The notes below the pieces were generated by a model. That model made no database searches. It was not told the origin of the DNA and worked only from the letters and a program-made list of their open reading frames with translations. Positions 27,456 through 38,857 of a stretch of 64,000 bases of DNA are shown one piece after another. The DNA lies in NCBI RefSeq assembly GCF_040581485.1, contig NC_090128.1, positions 29,604,931-29,668,930 of the forward strand, in the 5' to 3' direction. The first letter of the stretch is position 1, and every line of letters begins with the position of its first letter. The position numbers and the translations under genes were made by a program. This stretch comes from Linepithema humile. Lineage: Eukaryota > Arthropoda > Insecta > Hymenoptera > Formicidae.

Positions 27456-27786
27456 GTACGTAAACAAGATCATCTCGCGCAAAGTTGTCGCTTTGTGAGC
27501 TGCTTGCCCGACCGGCTTGATCCGGTCAACGCAACAGCGCCTTTCTCCACCCTCCTTTCTCCAACCGCCCACAGCTTCTGGAGTCCGTCCCCACCCTTCT
27601 TCCCCATTTTATCCACCCTCTTTCCCCATTTCTCGTCGGACCGACGCCTCTCTTCGTTCTCCTCGCCGAGCGTCATTCTTTTGAAATCGAGTGGATCGTG
27701 TGACGTGAAAGCCGGTCGATCGTGTTGTGTGCGAGAAATAAACAAAACGGAGGACAAGGACTTTGCGAGAGACGGGTTAGGCTTGC

Positions 27787-27804
27787 GGGGGGGGGGGGGG
27801 GGGG
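27787..27804. repeat. G18 homopolymer in the gene's large intron
   Basis: Uninterrupted run of 18 guanines, 332 nt into the intron. On the transcribed RNA it would also be a run of G. Confidence 0.95.
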
Positions 27805-30800
27805 AAATAATGAGGAAATGGAGAAAGCCGGAGATGACGAAACAGGCAGAGGAGACAAGTCGATTGCGTAGACTCTCCGCCGAACGCGTCTTCCGTATTC
27901 TCAAACAGAAAATATTTCACGCTCGACGGTGCCAGACTGTGAGAAACGCCAGGAACGCGGAAGCTATGCGAACTGATCCTTTTCCTTAAAACACCATCTA
28001 CGGCTACCATCCCTTTATCCGTGCGGATGAAAAATGCTGCCGAATCCACGAAAAATATGTTTAATTACATTCGTGGTATCTTTGAGTAAAATTTCACGCG
28101 GAAAGATGCGTATCGCGTACAGAAGATTTCATTAATCCCAATCTCGCGCAACAATCTTGATGTAAGTCTACAGAGTGTTTCGAAATATGCGAATAGTATT
28201 TTAAAAAATAGATTCTTCAACAACTGTGAAGCCAATTTTTTCTTTAATAAAAATATTCAGACACTAATAGCTCTTTTCACCATCAACAATTGATTTTACT
28301 TTAACAAAACTTAATTTACCTTCTTTATCTATAAAGATCAATTACAAAAGCATCCAACGTTAAAAAACGAAAAAAAAACGGGGTTTAACTTTGCTAAAAA
28401 AGATTGCAATTTTAACGTTGATCATTTCAAATCTTTCCGTGCAGCTTAACGCAGTCCTAAAGTAGCGACCGCTCGGACATGTGTGTGTACATACAAAGGT
28501 GTCTTATGCGAATGAAACGTCAGGTCGGGTGATATGTTTTACCGGTTGCGATTATATAAGATTCGCCGGTCGTAAATAGATGAGATTTAAACCTAGACGG
28601 ACGACGCAATATCGTCGCATTCATGAACACCCTTTAGCAGGTAATTCTGCCGACAATAGGAGCCGGGAATGAGGAGGAAGATGCCGGGCGCTGGCGGAAG
28701 TATAAGGAAATATACATAGCCGCATACCTCGGCGAGCAATAACTTATCTTCTATCCACTTCTTACCTTTTTCCTCCTCGTTTCCGCAATCGCATAAAGCG
28801 CGCTCAAACCGAGGAACTCTCGTCGAATACGCCCCGTCGGAGATTCCAACAATTTCACTGATACTCCGCAGCTTTCTTCCCGCATGAAACAAGAATGGAC
28901 CACGTAACGCATGTTTGTTAGGTTCTGTCAATTTCTCCAACGCGTGTCTCCTAGAAAATACCTTTCGGTTGATTTACGCGCTTATCGATGCGAGATTTTC
29001 GATGTCTGGTGAAAGTCCATCAGTATTTTTATAGTCTCTCGTCTCTGCTCTCGACAGATCAACCTGTTAAAACTCGCAGACTTTAACTTTATTATTTTTG
29101 CCGCTAGTGGCTCCGTTCAAAAAATATTGTCGGGATTAATTGTTATTATCACTATTCGGAGTACTTGTGAGTTAGGACAACATAATCTCGTCAACAAGTT
29201 TCAGGAGATTAGCAGATTTAATGGGTTAACTTTGAATTAGGCAAAAAACAGGTGGATTAAAGCCGATAAGCGCTTTAAGAAGTTGCTTGGAGCCTCAAAA
29301 TTGTTCCACAAATTTATAATTTTATCTTCAAAGTTTTTATTAAACTGTACATTGACGTAATAATTGTTTAAAAAATATTTTGCTGCGAGAATAATTTGAA
29401 TTGTTTAAAAGATAATGTGACATTTTTGACTGATATTTTTTGCAATTAATAATCTTAAACGATAACGTGCTTGCGAATGAAACTTGAGCGTCGCGTGAAT
29501 TGAATAATCGCGCAATGAACAGCTCTGTTATCTTTTATTAATTTTCAGTATGCAACGAGGAACGATCGCGTCTCTTTGGTTTTAAAAATCATTACTTTAA
29601 AGTAACTACATTAGCAGCCCCGTAAATTCACGTCAGAATAATTGAACGCGAAACGCTATTAATCTCGACTTTGCCTGTGATACTAGCTTCTTCCGTTGTT
29701 CTCCTTTTTTGGAAAAAAAAAAAACATTGCAAAATCATGAAAAATAAATAGGCTCGATGGATGCGCAGTAAACAATTCTCTTCTGATCAATCAAAAAAAG
29801 CAACTTGAAAAATATGTCATGCAAATAAAGCACGCAAAATTCACGGCGTTCAGTTGAAAAATAATAAAAAGCTCCTCATAAATCACAAAGCAGATACGCT
29901 CGACAAGGAATGGCTAAAATTAACGGCGCATTTTTAAGTGGAGCTTATTTTTCAAGTTACCGCGATAACCTTGTTGCCATTAAATGCGCGCGGTCATACC
30001 GCATTAAACGGGATTTATGTCACTTTGTGCCTGGCTAATGGGTTCTTTGAAGGTTCGCAGTTTCAACACTGACCTATCGTAATGCGAGCGGGCAGGCGGC
30101 ATCCGCTTCGATTTTCCTCGGTCGCCTTTCGAAGGGCGACGTCGGTCGACGAGAGTCTCTCTCTCCCTTTAGTCGATCGATCGTAAAATATTTGCAGCCT
30201 TCACGTTCGGAGGGAAAATTTCTATAATAGATTTGCACATCGCGCCATCGGAGGGTAGAAGACTGCACACGGTAGCCCCTGCGTATGCACGTTACACGCG
30301 ATAGAAAATGTCGGCCGAGCTGATTTATACAAGTGCGCGTATAATGCGGGGGGTGCGCATAAAATTCATGCACTAAATTAAATACGATCGTAAGTATCCT
30401 CGTGCAGGACTCGTGAAACTTTACGGGACGGAGGGCTCATTATTTATCTTCGGCTCCGCCGAGGATTTGCGCCGTGGAAACGCGAATAATATATGCGGTT
30501 AATCCATCGACCATTGTTCCGCGAGATCTGATTATTTGATAATGCATTAAACGTATTCCGTCGCGCGATTAAATCGATCGGCCGCCTAAAACGCGCTTTC
30601 GTGTAACGTTGCGTTTAAATTATAAGCTCGAGAACCGACAGTGATAATCGCTGCGCGACGATAAATATGCTGATTTTAAATTAAGTCACATCAACTTAAA
30701 TTATAATGTATGCAAATATTGCAATATAAATCAAGGATTTGGTATTTTAAAAAATTGCTTTCGAAATATATGATCTAGCTTTAACACGAAGAGAGGATCT

Positions 30801-31276
30801 AGTGAAATTCCTCCGATATTAGAAAGTAAATTAGGGATAGATTATCGGCAGGTTATAGAAGTTCGTCGAGTGATCCGATAAATGTGCAGCTTGACGATCG
30901 GCCGCGAATTTGAGAAATTTGCCAAAGCGCCAGAAATTCCGTGAATATCTATCGAGGGACGGGACCTTCGTCGACATTGACGTCAATCTTGAAGCGGTGA
31001 GCGACAACGAGATGACGGCGACGACGTCGACGACGCGCCTTTCGTCGATGTGACGAGGACCGATTAGCGTTCGCAAATTCTCAAACAATGCACGAGGAAT
31101 TTACGACGGCGCCGCTCTATCGTAAACTCCGGTGTGTCGGCTAACTACCGTGACACCCTTCCGACAAGGGCTGATTATACGCGGCTGAGTCGTTGCAGGG
31201 CGCAAAGAGAAGCGAATTCGAGATGGGGAAGATCGTGTAGCAAGAATGGAGGAAGGTAATAACGGGAGAAAAACAG

Positions 31277-31330
31277 TGAGACGGAAAACAAGAAAAAAAA
31301 AGAAAACAAGAGAAAAAACAAGAGAAAAAT
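31277..31330. repeat. A-rich tandem units (acaagagaaaaa-like)
   Basis: A purine-rich stretch built from related units aaaacaag, aaaaaaaaag and acaagagaaaa. It is a degenerate tandem array. Confidence 0.7.
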
Positions 31331-34052
31331 AGCAATCAAATAAAAGCAGAAAAGATTTTTAAATAAAATAGAAAATAGAGAGACACCGAGTTGAAGTGTT
31401 TTGAGAAAAATATCAAAATTTCACGCGCACATTGCACAATAATTTGGATATATCGTTAAAATGTACAGAAAATAAAGGCTGTTATAAAAAAATCAAAAAA
31501 CACGCAATAGATGTCACACATCTCTATAATTTGTCTTCCATATTGTAAAAATTTCTAGATTCATAAATTATTCACTCGTTGAAGATGACACTCTATTTTC
31601 TGCTCGATATATAACGAAAGATTTCAGTTAATAAATTTAAAAAGTGACTTATACAGCTCGCGAATGAGCGTCATTTATTTCCAATGTAAGATAGATGCGG
31701 TCAAATCGTCCCTGCATAAGCGGAGAAGGAAAAACAACGGCGAGTCGATATGATAGCATAAACTTATCTCATTGATTTAACGGTTCTCAATCTCCCGAAG
31801 GGTCGCGCGGAAACGATCCTCATTTCTTCGGCGTGCCACTTGGACAGGATAATGAAATAGTCCGAACCCGGGACGAACTCCGCATTAACGTGGCTCCCTG
31901 CCGCGGTAGTTCGTGCGGGAGCGAGCAGAGGGAAGCAGGAGAAGTGAAGATCCGCGCTATGCGCGTCTCTCTCGGCTGTCTCTTCCTCATTTTTTTCCGC
32001 TCGCGTCTTCTTCCAGCTGCGCGCGAACCTAACTGGATCGTCTTTACGCGCATCTCACGACATACGAATGGACGATGGAGGGCAAGCGGGAGGTAACGCG
32101 CAAGGAAGATACAGAGGATCGTGTATCGAGGATGAAAAGACGGGAACAGCGAAGCGCGAGTGCCTCAGAGAAAGATGGATGGAGGAACAATGAGGGGTGA
32201 AGAATAGTTGCAGCAAAGTTCGTCCCGCGCGCTTGGCTGACTTTATGACGATGGCTGGCAGTGGTGAGACGTAAAAGAGAGGAAGACGGATGCTGTTGGC
32301 GCAAGACGAAAGAGGATCCGTGCACGATCATGGATGCAGACGTCAAAGCTTCGCCCTTCATTTAGAAAATGTGGATACGGAAACGTTCGCGAGTTTACTA
32401 AAAATTCTACTAACAACAAATAACGTATAATATTTATAATCAATTTATAGAGTGATTAAACAATATTTCTCTGTTTGGAATTGCCTTTAAGAGTTCTTTA
32501 CATTCTTCCTGGTTTCGTACAATTTACAATTATGTTTATCAAGCGATCTATCAAACTCGTTCGTAAAGAAAAAGTGAATTTTGAACGATACGATGTGATA
32601 TTTGAATATAATTTTAAAAAAGTTGGCGAATATTATCGTCTCTCGATTTATGAGACACGTATTAGACGACAAACTCCGTTAATCTTCGTATGTGTAATTA
32701 ACACTGCGATGCGCCATTCACGTCGCTGGAAGGATTAATATCCCCCTCGCAGGATAACCGTGTCCAAAGTGTAAACAAACAGCTGGATAATCACAGGAAA
32801 CGGCTGCTTAATCACTTTGATACGATTCGAAGCCCATGTGCGTTTTCTGCTCTCCGCCTCATTACGCGGCTCAGCTCGAAGCGCTTTCGCTGCGTAAGAT
32901 ATCGCGTAATATCCCGTCCGTGTTCCGAAAGCGATTCGCTTCCAGCCGCGCGAGTACGTTCGCACGCATACGCGCGATAGCTGCGCGGAGAGAATCCGGA
33001 TATATTTCAAATTAATCGGCGAAAATGCCGAGAGACGTTCTCGCAGAAGCGCAGCTCTCTCGTGTTCTCTCACCTGACACCTCCCCCATGTTATTGCCCG
33101 CACAAAGCGAATCGTGTGCCGGATATTGACGCCCGTCGTAGCCTGCCAGGCGCACAAGATGCGCCCTGCATTCAAGTATGTGCACTTTATGCAAGAAGAG
33201 CGACGCAGCGCCGAGTTTCATCGCGCAACTTTGAATTAACAATCACGTTATCTTGGAGAAGTCGTGAAATAATTATACGCCTCTCAGTTTCACAAAAGGG
33301 TTCGTTAGCCTAATGGGCGCTTCAGCGTACGTCCTGCGTGGATTTATTTAATACGCGTGACCGAGCGCTAGCGACGTCCTTTTTCCCGTTATTCTTGCTC
33401 AGTACGCCTTAAAAAAAAAAAAAACAAGGCCTTCTTTGCAAATTTCGTTTGCGTATTCTAATATCTTTACGCTTTTGGAGAAAGGGAAGAGGATAATTTT
33501 GAAAAAGTGAGATGCTAAATAAATATGACATAACTTCGCGAATAGCTGATTTATATATAGCTCGATATATATAAGAGAGTAAGAAAGAGAGGGATAGAAT
33601 TTTGTATTCGATACGCCGTAATTGTCGGTAATAATAATAACGTCAACGAGACGAACGATTGGAGGCAAAGGGGAATGTTTCTTATCGTTGACACTCGTTA
33701 GGAGTTCTTACTGTAAAAGGAAAAAAGGCGGAGCCGGAGATAAAAGAGAAAGGAAGGAGGATCCTCTGATTCCTGTACACCCCGTTTTGCTTATTTATTC
33801 TGCCTCAATAATTCGAGACAAAAGTTTCCCGGCGCGATCCAAGTCTTCACGTGAACTTTTCTCCCGATACGTCCGAGAAAGCTCACGATTCGAACCAGAA
33901 GGAATATTGGCCTCGCGATGCGTGCTCACGCAACTCCAATCGTGAAAGGAGCTTGCGCTATTAAATAAAGCGACATACTTTCGTCTAAAACGTGACAATG
34001 CAAAATGATTGTTTGCGCGAGTAAAAACATTATTTTGCAAACAAATAACGTA

Positions 34053-34494
34053 TATACACTGTAAAAAATTCAGTAAATTTACACAATAGATGTAAAAATT
34101 GTATAATTAATACTGTAAATATAAAAAAAATCACATAATTTTACAAAAATTGTGTAGTTTTGTCTTTTATTGTGTAAATATCTTATTTCATATGGAAAAT
34201 TACATAAGTGATACAATGTTTTAAAAATCTTATGTAATTATGCAAATTTTTGTAATATTAGGCAGCATAATATTCAATTATGTTTAATCGAATGTTTAAT
34301 AATATAATTACACAAAGTATTATTAAATTACTATTTCTATAATTTTACATTCTATTGTAAATTTATTTTTGTAAGTTGTTTAATTACAACATAAAAAATT
34401 AATTTTACAAACGCGTGGAAATTCACAATTATTATAATGGATTTCAAAATCACTCATTATAATAGTTGTGAAATAGACGCAAAATTTTTTACAG
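34053..34494. mobile_element. AT-rich MITE with CACTGTAAAAAATT-type terminal inverted repeats
   Basis: The left end ACTGTAAAAAATT (34053 onward, preceded by c) is mirrored at the right end by AATTTTTTACAGCG (to 34494), giving a terminal inverted repeat of about 14 nt with one mismatch. The interior is strongly AT-rich, full of variants of tgtaaaatt and tttacaca. It holds a near-perfect sub-terminal hairpin, with arms 34421-34439 and 34455-34473 (about 17 of 19 paired). No coding capacity. It lies in the large intron of the CPAP1-like gene. I could not see a clear target-site duplication, so the superfamily is not assigned. Confidence 0.55.
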
Positions 34495-36500
34495 CGCAAC
34501 GCTAGTTATTCTTGTTCAATATCAAAAATATTTTATTAAACGGATCATAGACTTTGTCGGAAAAATAGAATTTTCGCGATTCAGCTTGGTTATTGTTCAG
34601 CCAACTGAAAAGTCCCGACGTAAAGTTAAGTAAAACGCGAGACTAGGAAAACTGCCAAGAATTTTCGGAAGCGACATTTAACTTCGCGGTAGAGTAGCGA
34701 GCCTTGATTTTGAAGATTCGTGTTTTACTTGCGAAAGGGAAATGTAGGATTTTATAAGATTACACGCGAGAGAAGAGTATGCCCTCGATAAAAAAGATAA
34801 CAAGACTGGTTTCGACGTCGTGCGAAGAGGGAGAGACTTTGGTCGCGTGCCAATGCGTAAAATTCGCAAGAATGGAGCTGCCGAGTCTGCACGGTTCCCT
34901 TAAAATAATGTTAGGAAATACTCGACCGATCGTGTCATGAATCAGTATTTTCTCCGATTGGCGAAGAGAGTTGAAAAGCAGGTCGACGTTTATTGAGAAA
35001 GTTTTTTTCGTTAGTTAGCTTTGCCAGTGGAACCGCAGTCTTAAACGCGCACATATACACAAAATAGTGTCACTTTCTGAATTTTAAATCGCGTTTCACG
35101 TAAAACATTTTAAAGCAGGCTTGTAAAAGCAGTTTAACGTTAAGATCGCCAATTGCCGAAGAGCTCCGCGGAATAATTTCGGGTTAAAGATACAAGATCA
35201 ATTACTGTGCTTATTTCCAACATTTCATTAGCAGCGTTTTGATAAACGGCGACATTACAAGCACCATCGTCGTCTGTATGCACGGTCGTTCTGCAATTTC
35301 AGTGGCACCAAAGATCTGCAGTAATTACCGTGTGGAGAGATCGCTTGGTTTTGTTACGGGCATTTCCGCAACAATTTTGCGCCGATATAACATCTCGTCT
35401 TGTTCGCCAACAACCCCAATCGTCTACCCTTTCCGCTCCCCTCATACCTCTCCCACCATATCACTGTCTTCTATCTATCCACTCGCATTTCGGTCTGACC
35501 AGCTATTCGAATCTCATCGAGCAACAAGCTTAATTTCGCCAGGCTGTCGTTCGCGAGAAGACGAAGAAGAATGAAACATTTTTGAATAAATTTTAAGAAA
35601 CATGAATGCACGCCCGGCATCGTTCTAAAGAATGTGTTTTAATAAAAATCATGAAGAATCTGTGAAGTTCAACACGACACTTTAATATCTCCGTTGCTCT
35701 AGTTATCTGCAATAAGTTAAGTTATTCTGAACTTTGTCAATATTAGTCAAAGATAATCAGGATAATTAATTCTGAAAAAAGAATAAAGCTCTGCTAAACA
35801 ATTAGCAGTACGTTAAATTCGTATGTGGAACTAATGTATAAAAATTCTCTTTTCACGATATTCATTATTCGTTAACCCTTCATTTCGTGCCGTTTAGCTT
35901 TTTTACCGCTCGAGAAATTTTCACGTTAATTTCACTCAACGGGAAGTTGTTGAAGCCAGCTGAAAACAACGAATTGGCCAGACTCCACTCGGATGTCTGC
36001 AGGAATACCGATGCGACGCGAAATAGACCGGCCTTGTACGCATGCACAACACCTCGGCAACGTACATATATACGGGACGTACGCCTTCCAACGCCGTCGC
36101 ACAAACTCGACCGTATCGCACCGACATCCATACGAAATTCGCACCTTGCACCGCTTGTCCGACCTGTTTTGTCAGCGGAAGAGATTCCGTGTGCCCGCAC
36201 GGAATAAACGCTCGCCGTCTCGCCTCTCCCCCCCTCCTCCCCCCTCGCTATCCCGTCCCGCTCCATCCCTCCCTTCGTCGTCCTTTCTCCGTTTCTCCCG
36301 TTCTCTCGTCCCCTCGCCAGATTCGCGGTTGGGTCCGCGTAATTATAACTTCGGCGGAATCCACGACGACAACACCATTGAACGTATTCTCGTTCTCGAG
36401 TTATTCACCTCTTTTGGTGCTGTGCTCGCGCACCGTGTCGGTCTAATTATTTCGTTTTCTACCAAGTTCCGGAACGAGGGACGAGGGAGGGCAGAAAAGT

Positions 36501-36517
36501 GGGGGGGGGGGGGGGGG
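36501..36517. repeat. G17 homopolymer in the gene's large intron
   Basis: Uninterrupted run of 17 guanines, about 0.9 kb upstream of the chitin-binding exon. Confidence 0.95.
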
Positions 36518-37409
36518 AGGACCCCGAGGGCGCTTTCTTCAGCTCTTTTAAGCGGCGCTTTAATGCGAGTCTCTTTCAGCCGCGACGCGGACCGCTTCAA
36601 GTTGTCTACCTTTTGTTTGCGCCCCTTTTGATCGCGATCCTAGAATCACTTGCTTACGCTCGCCGCTATTAAATTAGAGGTGTTTCGGTTCTTGATCGCG
36701 GAAAATCATGCAAATTATCAGATATTCGAAGTCCTTGCATTCTGAGGCCAAATCTAAAATCTCTTCGGGAAAAGAATTCTCTGAATTTTTTTCTTTACTT
36801 CGCTTTTAACATTTTACTTAGATAAAATACTTGATTTTCTCACAAGTTCACGACTGCACTATTGTATTATTGTTTGATAAAAGCTGTGCGAGAATCTTCC
36901 GGGATTCAATTGAATCCAGTTGCGAAAGTAGCAAAAGGATAAAAGTGGAAATAGAAAAAAGGCAAAGAACTGTAACTGCACGGACGAGTCGTTTAACCTC
37001 TCCGCGTCCGTTCATTTAAGTAGCTAACTCATCCGAATCGCCTGCTGCTTTATATACATTCGCGGATTTCACGCAAAAGGAATCTATGAGTTGAAATTAT
37101 AGCCGGAATAATCCGTGAATTATTTAAGATCGTGAATATGGGATCAAATCATATCAAAGGGGATAGCGAAGCGCATTTAAATGTTCGAAAATTGCAATTA
37201 TACGTTAAAATATTGGTTTTCTTGGATTTATCAAGTATCCTTAAAATAAAACAATATTAGATGAAAATATATATTAAACAAATTAATGTAATTATTAGCA
37301 TTAAAAGTAATATAAATTATCAATTTGCTCGCTTCGACTTGAATTCGAATGCTGTTACGATTTTTGGTTTTCAATACAGAATGATTTACGGTGTTCGTTG
37401 CAATTGCAG

Positions 37410-37756
37410 GTCGGCCTGGCACGGACTATCCGGTGCTGGGAAAGGTGCCCTACACGAACTTCTACTGCGACGATCAGTCCTTCCCCGGCTTCTTCGCTGA
37501 CGTAGAAACGAGATGCCAGGCGTGGCATTATTGCGACATAGACGGCCGGCAGGCAACGTTTCTCTGTCCGAACGGCACGCAATTCAGTCAAGTGGTCTTC
37601 GTTTGCGACTGGTGGTTCAACGTGAGGTGCGAGCTCAGCCCGAAACTTTACGCCATCAACAGCCGACTTTACGGTACGCCCACGGAAAGTCCGACCAGAC
37701 CTCACCGACTGATCACGAAGGAGCTTCTGGAGAATATCTTCGTGCGTAGGAAATGA
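37410..37756 (+). CDS. CPAP1-like cuticular chitin-binding protein, terminal exon with type-2 chitin-binding domain
   Basis: This terminal exon encodes 114 complete residues plus the stop TGA at 37754-37756. It follows the acceptor caattgcag and restores a Gly codon with the last base of the 27264-27455 exon. The start of the exon, RPGTDYPVLGKVPYTNFYC, is typical of insect CPAP1 proteins. The six cysteines are spaced C-x15-C-x5-C-x10-C-x12-C-x7-C (codons at 37466 to 37628), matching the peritrophin-A/CBM14 fold, which is held by three disulfides. The aromatic residues expected for chitin contact are present (WHYC, FLCPNGT, CDWWF), and NGT is a potential N-glycosylation site. Proteins of this family are secreted by epidermis or trachea and bind chitin in the procuticle. 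A ~40-residue basic C-terminal tail ending VRRK follows the domain. Only one chitin-binding domain is seen, which fits CPAP1 rather than CPAP3 or midgut peritrophins. I cannot assign the particular orthologue (CPAP1-A, -B and so on). Confidence 0.93.
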
Positions 37757-38310
37757 AGGAGAGGCGGCACGCGATCGCAACGAAAAGGGAAAGGGAGAGA
37801 AATTTATCGCGTTAGATGGAAAGTATTTTTCTCACAATATAAAAATCATAAAAAGCGTTGCGTGACCACAAACGCTTCGAAAAAAAAAAAAAATATTGCA
37901 AATTTTCACATGCAGAATATCTTTTCTTTCTTAAGTAAATTGTTACAAGTCATATTGCTTAGCGAGCCTGAAGATTTCTCAGGTCTTTGCGCTTTTAAAC
38001 GCGGAACCAATCGCGATCACTTAACTATTCCATTACCGACGAAGAAGAAGAAGCTTCGGCGCGAGACTTATGTCCGGGCCCTATCACGACTGCGGAATTC
38101 ACGAGGGAAACGAAGAGACGCTTCGAGGGTATCCGACGATAGTCGGCGCGATTATCTAGGACAATCGTGGATCTCGATGAATACCGGTGAAGGATCAGCA
38201 CGAGCGTCGTCGGCGCACGCGACACAACACGTCGGCGTACAAAGTCGCTCGAGAGCGCACTCGTGCCGCTAAATCGCAGGAAGGCCGAGGGACTGCCGGA
38301 GAATAAATCT
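37757..38310 (+). other. Probable 3' UTR of the CPAP1-like gene
   Basis: Sequence directly after the stop codon. It contains a weak polyadenylation-signal variant AATATA at 37836-37841 and a canonical AATAAA at 38302-38307. No other coding sequence follows. The true cleavage site needs transcript data. Confidence 0.4.
38302..38307 (+). promoter_or_regulatory. Candidate polyadenylation signal AATAAA
   Basis: First canonical AATAAA hexamer seen downstream of the stop codon at 37754-37756, about 545 nt away. It is followed by ctttgtcc, a modestly U/GU-rich stretch. The motif is common in AT-rich DNA, so it is only a candidate. Confidence 0.3.
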
Positions 38311-38817
38311 TTGTCCAATGAATATCGAAGCGCGATTGGGCGAAGGCTTGAGAATCGACCGACGAATGAGTAAGGACGCTCGTCGAATGAGCACCGCTGC
38401 CGCAATAAAAGAGGAGCCGAGGGTGGAGTTTCCGTCTGCGATCGGCCTTCTCCCTTCTGGCGGCGGCCGCCCGGCGCGGAACAGCATCCTGCACTCTCGA
38501 TGCGGTTCTTAATCGTTGATGAAGCTCTTTCCCGCGTCTCTTCTTTCGCCGCCGTGCCTTTATCGCGCTTCTCATCAGGGGATAAGCGAGTCTCGGGAGT
38601 TGATCGTCACGGTGGAAGTACGAGAGGTCCGGGCAATAGGTACATGCCGCTGACACGACAGTGCGAAAATCAATCGAGTGTTCCGTAATCGATCATCAAA
38701 CCCGAACACGACATGTCGGACGGGGCGATGCTCCGATTATAATCACGATCCGGCGGGTATCGCGATTTCCGTTATACCTTCTGCAGCGGCTCTTTGTACG
38801 CTAAATTATGTTTATCA

Positions 38818-38857
38818 ACTAAAAAACAAAAAAAAAAGAACAAAAAAAAAGAACAAA
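38818..38857. repeat. A-rich tandem repeat (aaaaaaaaagaac units)
   Basis: Three near-identical A-tract units separated by gaac or c. Confidence 0.75.

Larger units (their letters stand above)
27456..37409 (+). other. 9,954-bp phase-1 intron of the CPAP1-like gene
   Basis: This intron is bounded by gtacgt at 27456 and gcag at 37406-37409, and it separates the linker exon from the chitin-binding exon. Apart from a probable MITE at 34053-34494, an A-rich tandem stretch at 31277-31330 and homopolymer G and C tracts (27787-27804, 36501-36517, pyrimidine-rich 36225-36300), I see no further exon. Open frames inside it, such as 27470-27989 and 35993-36631, sit in CT/CCC-rich or G-rich DNA, overlap on both strands and contain no domain I recognise. 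The splice phases already match between the two flanking exons, so no coding exon needs to lie between them, although an alternative phase-1 cassette exon cannot be excluded by eye. Confidence 0.8.

Noticed and set aside
35993..36631. Longest open frame in the window (212 codons, + strand)
   Set aside because: It runs through CCC/CT-rich and poly-G DNA, gives Arg/Ser/Pro- and Gly-rich translation, overlaps other frames on both strands and has no recognisable domain. It lies inside the cuticle gene intron.
37355..37780. 141-codon - strand frame opposite the chitin-binding exon
   Set aside because: This is the antisense shadow of a real exon.
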